DNA of 64,000 nt from Bacillus sp. OV166 (GCF_900177675.1 NZ_FXWM01000001.1:1063001-1127000); one strand, 5' to 3'. Positions 53,237 through 63,357 are shown, counted from the stretch's first letter. The notes: generated by a model not told the origin, from the letters alone. Numbers and translations are program-made.

Positions 53237-53369
53237 TAGCCGATCAGTCTACTGAAGGCTACTTATTTTCTAGACCCATGCGAAAGATGATTGTTGTTCA
53301 TCGGACTTATCTTAACTCCGAAAACAACCGACCTTTAAGCGATAGTCCTAAAAATAGGTAGCCTTTTTT
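53237..53369 (+). promoter_or_regulatory. Two-state attenuator before cysP
   Basis: Hairpin A pairs TAGCC (53237-53241) with GGCTA (53257-53261), with CAG/CTG inside. Hairpin B pairs 53256-53269 (AGGCTACTTATTTT) with 53351-53364 (AAAATAGGTAGCCT), 14 bp with one wobble, followed by five T. The bases GGCTA are used by both, so A and B exclude each other: B is a terminator and A its competitor. About 80 bases fill the loop of B, including TCGGA/TCCGA pairing, room for a ligand-sensing fold. I recognise no known riboswitch class. Confidence 0.65.
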
Positions 53370-53393
53370 GTTAAAAAAAAGGAGGAAATCAAA

Positions 53394-54464
53394 ATGAAAC
53401 TAGCTTACAAATTCACAACCGTACTTATTCTTATCGCACTTATTCTAGCAGGGTGCAGCAGTCAGTCTAGTAATCAAAGCACTGAGAAAAAAGATGAGGG
53501 AACCAAACAAGAGGCCGCGAAACCAAAAGAACCTGTCCAATTATTAAATGTTTCATATGACCCAACCCGAGAACTTTATGAAGAGTTTAACGGAGAATTC
53601 GCTAAGTATTGGGAAAAGGAAAAAGGTCAGAAGGTAACCATTCAACAGTCACATGGTGGCTCTGGGAAGCAAGGACGTGCTGTCATCGATGGACTTGAGG
53701 CAGATGTTGTTACGCTGGCATTGGCCTATGACATTGATGAGATTGCAAACTTAGGCGGCTTACTTTCGAAGGATTGGCAAAAGAACCTGAAGGATAACTC
53801 GACCCCGTATACGTCAACGATTGTGTTTCTAGTTAAAAAGGGCAACCCAAAAGGGATTAAGGATTGGGACGATCTAACGAAAAAGGGCACTTCCGTCATT
53901 ACCCCGAATCCGAAGACTTCAGGCGGAGCCAGATGGAATTACTTAGCGGCATGGGCATACGCAAAAGATAAATTTAATGGGGATGAAACGAAAATTAAGA
54001 AGTTTATGAGCCAACTGTATAAAAATGTCGAAGTTTTAGATTCTGGTGCACGCGGAGCAACCACCACTTTCGTTGAACGAGGCATTGGTGATGTTTTAAT
54101 AGCATGGGAGAATGAAGCCTTCTTAACACTTAATGAATTAGGAAAAGACAAGTTTGAGATTATCGTCCCATCCATAAGTATTCTTGCCGAACCGCCAGTT
54201 GCCGTGGTCGATAAGAACGTCGAGAAAAAGGGAACTAAAGAGGTAGCTGAGGCCTATTTGAATTATTTATACAGTGATGTAGGACAGGAAATTATCGCTA
54301 AGAATTATTATCGCCCGCGTAATCAAGAGATTCTTGACAAGTATGCAGATGTCTTTCCAAAAATTAATTTAGTCACAATTGACAAAGATTTTGGTGGATG
54401 GAAAAAAGCACAAGAGACGCACTTTAATGATGGCGGGACGTTTGATCAGATTTACCAGCCATAG
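53394..54464 (+). CDS. cysP: Sulfate/thiosulfate-binding lipoprotein
   Basis: 356 residues with lipobox LAGC (Cys ~21) and a Lys/Glu-rich linker. Sbp/CysP features: [37 protein letters not shown], the oxyanion contact region [20 protein letters not shown], and the C-terminal NYYRPR. Captures sulfate or thiosulfate outside the membrane for the CysT/CysW/CysA complex. Strong RBS (AAAGGAGG) 20 bases after the attenuator terminator. Confidence 0.93.
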   Translation: MKLAYKFTTVLILIALILAGCSSQSSNQSTEKKDEGTKQEAAKPKEPVQLLNVSYDPTRELYEEFNGEFAKYWEKEKGQKVTIQQSHGGSGKQGRAVIDGLEADVVTLALAYDIDEIANLGGLLSKDWQKNLKDNSTPYTSTIVFLVKKGNPKGIKDWDDLTKKGTSVITPNPKTSGGARWNYLAAWAYAKDKFNGDETKIKKFMSQLYKNVEVLDSGARGATTTFVERGIGDVLIAWENEAFLTLNELGKDKFEIIVPSISILAEPPVAVVDKNVEKKGTKEVAEAYLNYLYSDVGQEIIAKNYYRPRNQEILDKYADVFPKINLVTIDKDFGGWKKAQETHFNDGGTFDQIYQP

Positions 54465-54482
54465 TAAGTAGTTCAGTTAGAT

Positions 54483-54515
54483 GGGTGTCCTAAATCGTTA
54501 CGATTTGGGATGCCC
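54483..54515 (+). terminator. Intercistronic hairpin between cysP and cysT
   Basis: A 15-bp stem with three wobble pairs (54483-54497 with 54501-54515), loop TTA, no T tract. It likely stabilises the cysP message or partly terminates. Confidence 0.7.
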
Positions 54516-54547
54516 TACATGTATCTTATCCGGAAGGGGTCAACCTC

Positions 54548-55381
54548 ATGGCACGATTAGCAAGTTTAAAAATGAAAAGAAATAGTGTACTGCCGGGATT
54601 CGGCCTTTCACTCGGATTTACGATGTTTTATATAAGCATCCTTGTCATTCTGCCATTATCCATGATATTTATTAATTCGATGACCGTCGAGTGGTCGAAA
54701 ATTTGGGGGACGATTTCTGATCCGAGGGTGGTTGCCTCCTATAAACTGAGTTTTGGTGCCGCCTTTTTCGCCGCTTTTATTAATGTTATTTTTGGCGTAC
54801 TAATCGCATGGGTGCTGGTACGTTATCAGTTTCTTGGTAGAAGAATCATTGATGGGCTAGTTGATTTGCCGTTTGCCTTACCAACAGCGATTGCCGGGAT
54901 TGCCTTAACGACTTTGTATACGGAAGTTGGCTGGGTTGGGCAGTTTTTAAGTTTTAAAGTGGCATTTACTCCGCTCGGTATTACATTAGCATTAACATTT
55001 ATCGGGCTGCCCTTTGTGGTGCGCACCGTTCAGCCCGTCCTGCAAAGCTTGGAAAAAGAAATCGAAGAAGCATCAGCTAGTTTAGGTGCAAACCGTTCGC
55101 AAACATTTGTTAAAGTTATTTTTCCAGAAATCCTGCCAGCTGCTCTAACGGGGTTCGCGCTTGCCTTTGCCCGGGCGCTTGGGGAATATGGCTCGGTCGT
55201 CTTTATTGCAGGGAATATGCCGATGAAGACAGAAATTACTCCGCTGCTAATCATGACCAAGTTAGAACAATATGATTACGCCGGTGCTACGGCGATAGCA
55301 GCTGTTATGTTGATTTTTTCCTTCACGATTCTACTTATTATTAACGTATTGCAGTGGTGGACGAATAGGAAATTTATTTAG
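54548..55381 (+). CDS. cysT: Sulfate ABC transporter permease CysT
   Basis: 277 residues, six helices. The EAA loop EEASASLGANRSQTFVKVIF and the segment LPFALPTAIAGIALTTLYTE are typical of CysU/CysT. With CysW it forms the sulfate channel. RBS AAGGGG. The following 334-base gap to cysW is unusually long for this operon and is filled by 21-bp-spaced repeats. Confidence 0.93.
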   Translation: MARLASLKMKRNSVLPGFGLSLGFTMFYISILVILPLSMIFINSMTVEWSKIWGTISDPRVVASYKLSFGAAFFAAFINVIFGVLIAWVLVRYQFLGRRIIDGLVDLPFALPTAIAGIALTTLYTEVGWVGQFLSFKVAFTPLGITLALTFIGLPFVVRTVQPVLQSLEKEIEEASASLGANRSQTFVKVIFPEILPAALTGFALAFARALGEYGSVVFIAGNMPMKTEITPLLIMTKLEQYDYAGATAIAAVMLIFSFTILLIINVLQWWTNRKFI

Positions 55382-55415
55382 AGATTACTAGTTTTAGAGG
55401 AGGTTTTATCTGTTT

Positions 55416-55468
55416 CCAAAACAAACCACCTGGCTTCGCAAACAAACTTGGTATTTCCGCAAACAAAC
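55416..55468. repeat. Three 21-bp-spaced CGCAAACAAAC units
   Basis: CCAAAACAAAC at 55416, CGCAAACAAAC at 55437 and again at 55458, each exactly 21 bases apart. A fourth position (55479) is only loosely similar. It lies 80 bases before a second 21-bp array in the same intergenic gap. Confidence 0.75.
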
Positions 55469-55548
55469 ATCTGTAACAAAGCGAAATATTTGAAAAATTG
55501 GCTGTTTGCATCAGGATTGTTGTTCTTTCTAGTGTAAAATTACACCTT

Positions 55549-55660
55549 ATCAGGTAGCTTATAAAATTTATCAGCGGAAAATGACCTTTTATCAGCGAAA
55601 CTAAGTCATATATCAGCGAAAATGAGATTTTATCAGCGAAACTAAGTCATATATCAGCGA
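55549..55660. repeat. Array of six ATCAGCGAA units with 21-bp period
   Basis: ATCAG(C/G)G begins at 55549, 55570, 55591, 55612, 55632 and 55653; spacing is 21 bases except one step of 20. The best unit is TTTTATCAGCGAAACTAAGTC-like. It fills the cysT-cysW gap. The core resembles the minus-strand core ATGAGCGAAT of the array at 30614-30707. Confidence 0.85.
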
Positions 55661-55715
55661 ATCAAATTTTAGCAAACAAAAAAGGATCGATTTTTTGACC
55701 CAGAAGGAGGTACCC

Positions 55716-56603
55716 ATGGCAGGAAATGTTCCAATCCAATATTCCAGTACACCGCTTCAAACTACAACCCGCAATTCAGAACCGCGACTCGTACGCTGGT
55801 TACTAATCACACTTGCATTAGCATTTTTAGGTTTGTTTTTGGTATTACCGTTGGTTGCCATTTTTATAAAAGCCTTTGATAAGGGTATAGCCGTTTTCCT
55901 AGAGGCCGTTAGCAATCCAGATGCGTTATCTGCAATCAAGTTAACGTTGATCATTACCTTGATTACCGTGCCACTTAATGCCATCTTTGGCGTGGCTGCC
56001 GCCTGGGCCGTAACCAAGTTCAATTTTAAAGGAAAAAGTCTTTTGATTACGATTATTGATCTGCCATTTGCCATCTCACCAGTCATCGCCGGATTGGTGT
56101 TTGTTCTATTATTTAGTGCGCATGGCTTATTTGGACAATGGTTAATCGACCATAATATCAAAATTATTTTCGCAGTACCCGGAATCGCAGTGGCCACACT
56201 TTTAGTGACGCTGCCCTTTGTCGCCCGGGAACTCATTCCATTAATGCAAACGCAGGGAACGGCCGATGAGGAAGCATCCTTGACACTGGGGGCGAGCGGC
56301 TGGAAGACATTCCTTTTGGTAACTCTGCCGAATATTAAATGGGGATTATTATATGGGATTATTCTCTGTAGTGCTCGAGCAATTGGGGAGTTTGGAGCTG
56401 TTTCAGTCGTTTCAGGACATATCCGAGGAATGACAAATACGATGCCGCTCCATATTGAAATTTTATACAATGAATATCAATTTTCCGCGGCATTTGCGGT
56501 TGCTTCCTTAATGTCATTTTTCGCCATCATCACCTTGGTTGTAAAAAATGTCATTGAATGGAAAGCAAAAAAATCATTTGAACCTGGAGAAGGAGTTCAC
56601 TAA
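55716..56603 (+). CDS. cysW: Sulfate ABC transporter permease CysW
   Basis: 295 residues from ATG 55716, which follows AGAAGGAGG by five bases; the TTG at 55695 precedes the RBS. Six helices, EAA loop [20 protein letters not shown], and the conserved [20 protein letters not shown] and [16 protein letters not shown]. Its stop is one base before the cysA start. Partner of CysT. Confidence 0.93.
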   Translation: MAGNVPIQYSSTPLQTTTRNSEPRLVRWLLITLALAFLGLFLVLPLVAIFIKAFDKGIAVFLEAVSNPDALSAIKLTLIITLITVPLNAIFGVAAAWAVTKFNFKGKSLLITIIDLPFAISPVIAGLVFVLLFSAHGLFGQWLIDHNIKIIFAVPGIAVATLLVTLPFVARELIPLMQTQGTADEEASLTLGASGWKTFLLVTLPNIKWGLLYGIILCSARAIGEFGAVSVVSGHIRGMTNTMPLHIEILYNEYQFSAAFAVASLMSFFAIITLVVKNVIEWKAKKSFEPGEGVH

Positions 56604-56604
56604 G

Positions 56605-57675
56605 ATGAGCATTCAAATTCAAAATATCTCAAAATCATTTGGAAACTTTCAAGCCCTTGATCAAATTAATCTTGATATTCAAACAGGGGAGCTCGTCGCT
56701 CTTCTTGGTCCGTCTGGTTCTGGGAAAACATCACTGCTAAGAATCATCGCAGGCTTAGAAGGTGCGAATCAGGGAGCCATTTTGTTCGGGGAAGAAGACA
56801 TGACCCATATCAGTACAAAGGAACGGAAAGTAGGATTTGTCTTCCAGCATTATGCCTTGTTTCGTCATATGACTGTTTTTGAAAATGTGGCCTATGGATT
56901 AAAAGTCCGGCCAAGGAAAACGCGTCCTTCCAAAACCGAAATAAAAGAAAAGGTTATGGAATTACTAAAGCTAGTAAAATTAGAAGCCTTTGCCGAACGG
57001 TATCCTTCCCATTTGTCAGGCGGTCAGCGGCAGCGGGTTGCACTAGCCAGAGCATTAGCGGTTGAGCCTAAGGTTCTCTTGTTAGATGAACCATTTGGTG
57101 CATTAGATGCCAAGGTCCGGAAAGATCTTCGCAGATGGCTAAGAAAGCTCCATGATGATTACCAGATTACGAGCATTTTTGTGACGCACGACCAAGAGGA
57201 AGCGCTGGATGTTGCCGACCGAGTTGTCGTGATGAATGAAGGGAAGATTGAGCAAATCGGTACGCCAGAGGAAGTATATGAAAATCCAAACAGTCCTTTT
57301 GTTTATCACTTTTTAGGAAATGTTAATTTATTTAAAGGGCGCCTCCATAAAGGGAAATTACGACACGGTAATTTTGAAGTCGATGCACCCGAATTCTCCG
57401 CAACAGAGAATACCGAGGCAGTCGGTTACGTTCGACCGCATGATATAAGTATCGAAAGAGAGGCTAGCCTGGATTCAGTTACTGCAAAAATTAATTATAT
57501 TCATTTAGTCGGAGCCACCGTCCAACTTGAACTAATTCGAAAAGATAATGGCGAGTACCTAGAAGTGGAATTAAGAAAAGAGCAATTTCGAAGCCTTGAT
57601 CTAAAAACAGGTGAAGAAGTGTATGTAAAACCAAAACAATTAAAGGTTTTTATTCCTGCGGATTATTCCATTTAA
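56605..57675 (+). CDS. cysA: Sulfate ABC transporter ATP-binding protein CysA
   Basis: 356 residues from ATG 56605, RBS GGAGAAGGAG inside the end of cysW. Walker [11 protein letters not shown]-loop [18 protein letters not shown], signature [15 protein letters not shown], Walker [12 protein letters not shown] and H-loop [11 protein letters not shown] are intact. A C-terminal TOBE-like regulatory domain (~240-356) includes [14 protein letters not shown]. Energises sulfate uptake; closes the operon. Confidence 0.95.
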   Translation: MSIQIQNISKSFGNFQALDQINLDIQTGELVALLGPSGSGKTSLLRIIAGLEGANQGAILFGEEDMTHISTKERKVGFVFQHYALFRHMTVFENVAYGLKVRPRKTRPSKTEIKEKVMELLKLVKLEAFAERYPSHLSGGQRQRVALARALAVEPKVLLLDEPFGALDAKVRKDLRRWLRKLHDDYQITSIFVTHDQEEALDVADRVVVMNEGKIEQIGTPEEVYENPNSPFVYHFLGNVNLFKGRLHKGKLRHGNFEVDAPEFSATENTEAVGYVRPHDISIEREASLDSVTAKINYIHLVGATVQLELIRKDNGEYLEVELRKEQFRSLDLKTGEEVYVKPKQLKVFIPADYSI

Positions 57676-57686
57676 AAAAGAAAACC

Positions 57687-57724
57687 AAAGGTCTATACTC
57701 ATTTTCGAGTATAGACCTTTGTTC
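57687..57724 (+). terminator. Terminator of the sulfate operon
   Basis: A perfect 14-bp stem (57687-57700 with 57707-57720), loop ATTTTC, then GTT. The flank and stem (GAAAACCAAAGG..TATACTC) strongly resemble leader hairpin 1 at 52804. Confidence 0.9.
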
Positions 57725-57745
57725 GTTCAGATCATCTAAAAAATT

Positions 57746-59149
57746 TTAATTCCAGTCCGTATGAAAGACTCCTTCCATATCAGTTCGCTCATACGTATGG
57801 GCACCGAAATAATCACGTTGTGCCTGTAAAAGGCTGGCATTTGAACGGCCGTTTCGGTAACTATCGAAATAAGAAAGGGAGGTACTTAAACATGGAAAGG
57901 CGATACCAGAATTTATACCCTCGCATACCATTTTCCTCAGTCCTGATTGATACTCTTTTGTTTTTTCAGCGAAAAATGGTGCGATTAATAAATTTTTCAG
58001 ATTTACTTGACTCTGATAGGCTTCACTGATTACGTTTAAAAACTCGGCACGAATAATACAGCCGCCCCGGAAAATAAGTGCAATCTCTTCTAATGGTAAA
58101 TTCCAGTCATAGAGATCAGAAGCCATTTTATATTGTGTAAAACCTTGGGCATAGGCACAAACTTTCCCCATATATAATGCTTGTCTAACGTACTCAATCC
58201 ATAAACTCTTATCTAAAGCCTGCTGATCCACTCCGGGTCCTGCTAATATACCTTCTGCGATGCCCCGTTCCTCTTTTAATGAAGATACATACCGGGCGAA
58301 CAATGACTCGGTAATGATTGAAAGGGGGATGCCGTTATCTATCGCTTGCATGCTGGTCCATTTACCTGTTCCTTTTTGCCCTACTTTATCAAGGATGACA
58401 TCAATCAATGGTAAGCCGGTTTTTTCATCTTTTTTCATTAAAATTTCCGCCGTGATTTCGATTAGGTAACTTTTCAGTTCACCCTGATTCCAAGTTCCAA
58501 AGATATCAGCAATTTCATTCACAGATAACTGTAACCTATCCCTTAAAAAGGTATAGGCTTCGGCGATCAATTGCATATCTGCATACTCAATTCCGTTATG
58601 GACCATTTTTACATAATGTCCTGCACCTTTTGGACCAATATATGTGCAACATGGGGTCCCATCGACTTGAGCTGCTATTTTTGTAAGAATGGGAGCAACT
58701 TTTGCATAAGCTTCTTTATCTCCGCCGGGCATGATGGACGGGCCATTTAATGCGCCTACTTCACCTCCGGAAATACCAATCCCTAAATAATCGATACCTT
58801 TAATTTTCAAATCATCATATCTTTGGGCAGTATCTTCGTAATGGGAGTTGCCGCCGTCCATGATCAAATCACCTTGCTCAAGAAAAGGAACTAACGAAGA
58901 AATCACAGAATCTATCGCTGCACCAGCTGTGACCATAAGAAAGATCTTTCTTGGGGTTGCTAAGGACTGAACAAAACTTTGCACGTCATAGTACGGATTG
59001 ATCGATTGATTTTCAATTCTATGTAAAAGTTTATCTGTTAAATCTCTGGTGTAATTATAGACCGCTACTTTTTCCCCTTTGTTCGCCATGTTTAAGGCGA
59101 TGTTGCTGCCCATTACACCTAAACCAATAACTCCAATTGTATTGTTCAT
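57746..59149 (-). CDS. gndA: 6-phosphogluconate dehydrogenase, decarboxylating
   Basis: 467 residues. NAD(P)-binding GLGVMGSNIALNMA, the substrate site GISGGEVGA, and the catalytic Lys block GAGHYVKMVHNGIEYADMQL, with a C-terminal SYFDSYRNGRSNASLLQAQR-type tail. It oxidises 6-phosphogluconate to ribulose-5-phosphate and CO2. As last gene after gntR-gntK-gntP it corresponds to gntZ of B. subtilis. NTRD after the second strand (YNYTRD) favours NADP. Confidence 0.94.
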   Translation of the reverse strand: MNNTIGVIGLGVMGSNIALNMANKGEKVAVYNYTRDLTDKLLHRIENQSINPYYDVQSFVQSLATPRKIFLMVTAGAAIDSVISSLVPFLEQGDLIMDGGNSHYEDTAQRYDDLKIKGIDYLGIGISGGEVGALNGPSIMPGGDKEAYAKVAPILTKIAAQVDGTPCCTYIGPKGAGHYVKMVHNGIEYADMQLIAEAYTFLRDRLQLSVNEIADIFGTWNQGELKSYLIEITAEILMKKDEKTGLPLIDVILDKVGQKGTGKWTSMQAIDNGIPLSIITESLFARYVSSLKEERGIAEGILAGPGVDQQALDKSLWIEYVRQALYMGKVCAYAQGFTQYKMASDLYDWNLPLEEIALIFRGGCIIRAEFLNVISEAYQSQVNLKNLLIAPFFAEKTKEYQSGLRKMVCEGINSGIAFPCLSTSLSYFDSYRNGRSNASLLQAQRDYFGAHTYERTDMEGVFHTDWN

Positions 59150-59172
59150 TAACTTCCTTCTCCTTTTTTATA

Positions 59173-59267
59173 GGCTTTGTTAAACTTGGCTGTTGATTTC
59201 CACTCCAGGCGCTTCGCTCCAATCAACTTGGGCTATAATATAAAATCAACAATGACCTTAATACAGA
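59173..59267. repeat. Second copy of the dispersed repeat, gntP-gndA gap
   Basis: Starts GGCTTTGTTAAACTTGGCTG, continues TTGATTTCCACTCCAGGCGC and TTCGCTCCAATCAAC, and ends around AATCAACAATGACCTTAATA. The left ~50 bases match the reverse complement of the 41337-41412 copy, while this copy keeps a few more internal bases (AGGCGCTTCGCTCC) and has a decayed right end. Confidence 0.6.
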
Positions 59268-59277
59268 CTTTTTATAA

Positions 59278-59397
59278 AAATAAAAGGCAGTAAATCCGCC
59301 GCTTTAATACTTAGTGGATTCTAAGTATAAGAGGGGGGATTCTGCCCTTTAGATAACTAAGCAGCAGCAGATGAATAAAGTTTCTGCTGCTGGTCAC
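59278..59397 (-). terminator. Two hairpins between gntP and gndA
   Basis: First on the minus strand, CAGCAGCAGA/TCTGCTGCTG (59392-59383 with 59371-59362) without a U tract. Then a longer hairpin with arms around AAAGGGCAGAATCC and GGATTTACTGCCTTT (59350-59282) and T-rich tail, which looks like a real terminator. gndA may therefore be expressed partly by read-through or from another promoter. Confidence 0.65.
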
Positions 59398-59402
59398 GAT
59401 TA

Positions 59403-60749
59403 TTAAACGAATAAACTTAGTAATAGAATAAATGCTAATCCGCATACGGAAATAATTGTCTCAAGTAGTGTCCATGTTGCGAATGTTTCTTTCATGCTTA
59501 AACCAAAATATTCTTTGAACATCCAGAAACCTGCATCATTAACGTGTGATGCAATTAAGCTGCCTGCTCCTGTTGCAAGAACAACTAGTGCAAGGTTAAC
59601 GTCTGATTGACCCAACATTGGGATAACTAAACCAGCAGTGGTTAATGCGGCAACCGTTGCAGACCCTAAGGCAATCCGTAAAATGGCAGCTATAATCCAT
59701 GCAAGTAAAATCGGTGATAGGGAAGTTCCTTTGAATAACTCGGCTACATAGTCACCTACACCGCCATTAATTAAAACTTGTTTGAAGGCACCGCCGCCTC
59801 CAATGATTAAGAGCATCATACCAATGTGTAAAATCGCTGTTGAACAAGAATCCATTACTTCTTTGATCGGAATTTTTCTTGCCAATCCCATGGTATAGAT
59901 GGCAACTAATAAAGAGATCAACATAGCAGTAGAGGCACCGCCAATAAAACGGATAATTGCGAGTAAAGTATTATCTTCAAAGCCCATTGTTTTTTGAAGC
60001 AAAGTAATAATTGTAGCGATTGACATTAAAATAACAGGAAGCATTGCGGTAAATACGCTGATACCAAAACTAGGTGTGTCTTCAAGTTTAAATGTTTTTT
60101 GTTCGCCTAGAGAGGCAATGTTACCAGTTTTTGTGAATGAAGCAGGCACCAATTTTTTAGCAAGCTTTGTAAAAAGAGGTCCAGCGATAATGGCAGTTGG
60201 AATAGAAATAATAATTCCATAGAGTAATACCTCACCAAGATTGGCACCATATTCCCCAGCGATGACAGTTGGTCCCGGGTGTGGTGGCAAGAAGCCGTGT
60301 GTTACGGATAATGCTGTTGCCATCGGAATCCCAAGATATAAAATGGAAACTTTTAATTGTCTTGAAATGGCAAATACGATTGGAATTAATAACACGAGTC
60401 CTACTTCAAAGAATAAAGCAATACCAATGATGAATGAGGATACGACAACAGCCCACTGAATATTTTTTTCTCCAAATTTGTTGACAAGGGTCATCGCAAT
60501 TCGTTGTGCGCCCCCAGAATCTGCAATTAACCTACCTAGCATCGCTCCGAGTCCGAAGATTAATGCTAAATGACCAAGTGTTCCACCTAATCCAGCTTCA
60601 ATGGTTGTGACAACATCATCTAGTTTCATTCCAAGTGCTAAAGCTACACCGAACGAGACAATGATGAGTGAGACAAAAGTGTTTAATTTTAAGCCCATGA
60701 TTAAAATAAGTAATGCGATAATTCCAATGGCTACAATGACCAACGGCAT
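59403..60749 (-). CDS. gntP: Gluconate permease
   Basis: 448 residues from the ATG at 60749, behind TGGAGGAATT; the upstream frame to 60875 is non-coding. GntP family, about 12-14 helices: [60 protein letters not shown], and [18 protein letters not shown] near the end. Imports gluconate by proton symport. A hairpin (AGCGGCT/AGCCGCT, 60808-60827) lies in the gntK-gntP gap. Confidence 0.94.
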   Translation of the reverse strand: MPLVIVAIGIIALLILIMGLKLNTFVSLIIVSFGVALALGMKLDDVVTTIEAGLGGTLGHLALIFGLGAMLGRLIADSGGAQRIAMTLVNKFGEKNIQWAVVVSSFIIGIALFFEVGLVLLIPIVFAISRQLKVSILYLGIPMATALSVTHGFLPPHPGPTVIAGEYGANLGEVLLYGIIISIPTAIIAGPLFTKLAKKLVPASFTKTGNIASLGEQKTFKLEDTPSFGISVFTAMLPVILMSIATIITLLQKTMGFEDNTLLAIIRFIGGASTAMLISLLVAIYTMGLARKIPIKEVMDSCSTAILHIGMMLLIIGGGGAFKQVLINGGVGDYVAELFKGTSLSPILLAWIIAAILRIALGSATVAALTTAGLVIPMLGQSDVNLALVVLATGAGSLIASHVNDAGFWMFKEYFGLSMKETFATWTLLETIISVCGLAFILLLSLFV

Positions 60750-60837
60750 AATAATTCCTCCAAAAAATTCGTGATATTTTTTTAAAATAAGTGCAAGTAA
60801 GCAGCCAAGCGGCTTGTGGCAGCCGCTAAATGGAGAC

Positions 60838-62379
60838 TTACGTTTTTCTAATAATACTTCGTTGATAGTTGGCAATTCGTGTATAGTCTTCTTCTAATAC
60901 TCTCGATAAATTAATAAAGATCGGCAATAATTGTCTATACTCTCTTGCAGCCTCTTCTTTAGGTGTATGTTTATAGGTACTGCCAATCATTTCAGAAACG
61001 ACTTCAAAGGATTCGATTTTCCCAGTAGCATATAGACCTAAGATACAAGCACCGAGACAAGAACTTTCGTAGCTTTCTGGAACGACTACATCCAGGTCAA
61101 AAATATCAGACATCATTTGACGCCAAACTTCTGACCTTGCGAAGCCACCAGTTGCTTGGATTCGAGTCACTGGTCCTTCCATACATTCAACTAATGCTAA
61201 AAATACGGTGTATAAATTGTAAATAACACCTTCGAGCGCAGATCGAATCATATGTTCCTTCTTATGTGCCATCGTTAAGCCGAAAAAGGATCCACGCACG
61301 TCTGGATTCCATAAGGGAGCACGTTCACCAGCAAGATATGGATGGAATAACAATCCATCGGACCCCGGTTTTACACCTTCTGCAATTTTGGTTAATACTT
61401 CATATGGATCAATTCCTAGTCTTTTCGCGGTTTCTACCTCTGAAGCTGCAAACTCATCCTTAATCCAGCGAAAGACCATCCCGCCATTGTTTACAGGTCC
61501 GCCAATGACCCAATGTTTTTCCGTTAATGCGTAGCAAAAGATTCTTCCTTTTTCATCGGTTTGCGGCTGGTCAATGATGGTACGAATTGCCCCGCTTGTC
61601 CCAATGGTTACGGCAATCTCACCTTTTCGAATCGCATTTACACCAAGATTGGAAAGCACGCCATCACTTGCACCAATTACAAAAGGAGTTAGAGGATCAA
61701 TGCCCATTTGTTTTGCTAATCCTGGATTACAGTTAGTAAAAATCTCGGTGGTTGGCACGAGCTTAGATAATTGCTCACGTGATATACCAGCGATTTCTAT
61801 TGCTTCCTTATCCCAATCTAATTCTTTGAGATTCATCATGCACATGGCAGATGCAAGAGAATAATCGACAACATACTGGTCAAAGAACTTTTTAAATATA
61901 TATTCCTTTATTCCGATATATTTTTTTGCTTTTTCGGCTATCTCTGGGCGTTCATTCACAATCCAAGTAATTTTGCTTAATGGTGACATCGGGTGAATAG
62001 GCGTTCCTGTTCGTCTGTATACTTCATGCCCGTTTAATTCATTTTTTATTTTATGTGCCCAGGCTTCACTGCGGTTATCTGCCCAAGTAATACAAGGTGT
62101 CAGCGGTTGGTCATTTTCATCCATGGCAATGAGGCTATGCATCGCACTGCTAAATGAGATGAATGAAATCTCTTTTTGAGGATGTTGTTTCATAATCCTC
62201 GAAATGGCTTGTACCACAGCCATAAAGATCTCTTCTGGGTCTTGTTCGGCTGTCGAAATATCAGGAGTATAGAGTGGGTAACCGATATTTTCTTGTTGGA
62301 TGACTTCGCCTTTTTCGCTAAATAAAACAGCTTTTGTGCTTGTTGTACCGATGTCTAACCCTAACATATAGCTTGTCAT
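60838..62379 (-). CDS. gntK: Gluconokinase (FGGY family)
   Basis: 513 residues. N-terminal [15 protein letters not shown], substrate-site [28 protein letters not shown]-domain [10 protein letters not shown] and [17 protein letters not shown]. Makes 6-phosphogluconate. Its start overlaps the gntR stop (TAATG), so translation is coupled. Between a gluconate repressor and permease the assignment is secure. Confidence 0.94.
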   Translation of the reverse strand: MTSYMLGLDIGTTSTKAVLFSEKGEVIQQENIGYPLYTPDISTAEQDPEEIFMAVVQAISRIMKQHPQKEISFISFSSAMHSLIAMDENDQPLTPCITWADNRSEAWAHKIKNELNGHEVYRRTGTPIHPMSPLSKITWIVNERPEIAEKAKKYIGIKEYIFKKFFDQYVVDYSLASAMCMMNLKELDWDKEAIEIAGISREQLSKLVPTTEIFTNCNPGLAKQMGIDPLTPFVIGASDGVLSNLGVNAIRKGEIAVTIGTSGAIRTIIDQPQTDEKGRIFCYALTEKHWVIGGPVNNGGMVFRWIKDEFAASEVETAKRLGIDPYEVLTKIAEGVKPGSDGLLFHPYLAGERAPLWNPDVRGSFFGLTMAHKKEHMIRSALEGVIYNLYTVFLALVECMEGPVTRIQATGGFARSEVWRQMMSDIFDLDVVVPESYESSCLGACILGLYATGKIESFEVVSEMIGSTYKHTPKEEAAREYRQLLPIFINLSRVLEEDYTRIANYQRSIIRKT

Positions 62380-63104
62380 TATTCTTGCACAACTCCTTTA
62401 TTAAGCATTAGTTGAGACCTCCAAAGGTCTTCTACTTTTCCTTGAACATCATCAAAGTTTTGATGCAATGAAAGAATCATCAGGTCTCTATTTTTCGCAT
62501 TGATCGCATCAATATAAAGTTGATGATTATCCACAATGCGTGGAAAGTCATCGTATTTTTCCTCGAAGCGGGACCTCATCGCTAAAAGGATTAAAGATTC
62601 CATTACAGGTTTTGCATTATTCCAGATCATCGTGATGTAGGAATGATTAATCGCTCGAATAATTGTTTCATGGAATAAAACATCTTGATATGAAAACTCA
62701 TCGGCATCATGATATTTGATGGCAATTTTCATCATCTCAAGTATTTTACTCAGTTCCTTAACTAACTCTTTAGTGTCTAATTTTACAAGCCGTTCATATA
62801 CAAATGTTTCTATCATTAATCGGACATCATAAATTTCTACTATTTCTTTAATTGTGAAACCAATTACAACGGCACCCATTCTTTCTAAACGGATCAAATT
62901 TTCTGACGAAAGAGTTTTTAATGCTTCCCGAATAGGGGAACGGCTCACTTCAAAGTCGGCAGCTAATTTATTTTCTGAAAGGGTGGTACCGCTTTCAATA
63001 AGGCCAGAAATTATTCGCATTCTAAGTTCACAGGTAACACGTTCACCAGCAGAAGCTTTTAAAAGCCATTTTGCGGGATATAAGAATTCCTTTGATTCTG
63101 TCAT
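62379..63104 (-). CDS. gntR: Gluconate operon repressor, GntR/FadR family
   Basis: 241 residues. N-terminal GntR winged HTH (LSENKLAADFEVSRSPIREALKTL, with the recognition helix SRSPIREAL) and C-terminal FCD domain with metal-binding His and Asp (DVRLMIETFVYERL, FHETIIRAINH). Gluconate binding releases it from the palindrome in its own promoter. First gene of gntR-gntK-gntP-gndA, like gntRKPZ of B. subtilis. Confidence 0.94.
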   Translation of the reverse strand: MTESKEFLYPAKWLLKASAGERVTCELRMRIISGLIESGTTLSENKLAADFEVSRSPIREALKTLSSENLIRLERMGAVVIGFTIKEIVEIYDVRLMIETFVYERLVKLDTKELVKELSKILEMMKIAIKYHDADEFSYQDVLFHETIIRAINHSYITMIWNNAKPVMESLILLAMRSRFEEKYDDFPRIVDNHQLYIDAINAKNRDLMILSLHQNFDDVQGKVEDLWRSQLMLNKGVVQE

Positions 63105-63129
63105 TGATTCACCCTCTTGTTATACGAGT

Positions 63130-63147
63130 ATACTTGTATACAAGTAT
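63130..63147. promoter_or_regulatory. GntR operator
   Basis: ATACTTGTATACAAGTAT, a perfect 18-bp palindrome identical in core to the known Bacillus gnt operator. It overlaps the -10 box of the gnt promoter. Confidence 0.93.
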
Positions 63148-63173
63148 TATAGGATACATATTAAAAAATGCAA
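63146..63173 (-). promoter_or_regulatory. Sigma-A promoter of the gnt operon
   Basis: On the minus strand TTGCAT (63173-63168), 16-base spacer, TATAAT (63151-63146). Confidence 0.8.
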
Positions 63174-63183
63174 GCGCTTTTTT
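63168..63183. promoter_or_regulatory. cre site overlapping the gnt -35 region
   Basis: ATGCAAGCGCTTTTTT fits the cre consensus WTGNNARCGNWWWCAW in all but the last positions, centred on AAGCGCTT. CcpA repression of gnt is established for B. subtilis. Confidence 0.75.
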
Positions 63184-63357
63184 TAATAAAGTCATGACAA
63201 CGCAGGAAGGTGTATTCATTATTCTTAGCGAATTTGATAAAAATAATCTAAAAAAGGCCCATTATATATAGGACACTTGAAGAAGAGGCAATATTACTGA
63301 TGTATAAATGAATACATATGTTGAAAATATTGGCAGTTTTTTTAGGAGGAAATTAAG

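Noticed and set aside
53270..53350. SAM (S-box) riboswitch, suggested by GCGAAAGATGA
   Set aside because: The conserved S-box core elements and their order are absent; only the short motif matches, in the wrong place.
52744..53393. Cysteine T-box before the sulfate genes
   Set aside because: No AGGGTGGNACCGCG-type T-box sequence is present.
63071..63271. ORF across the gnt promoter
   Set aside because: It runs through the operator, cre site and promoter and has no RBS or recognisable product.
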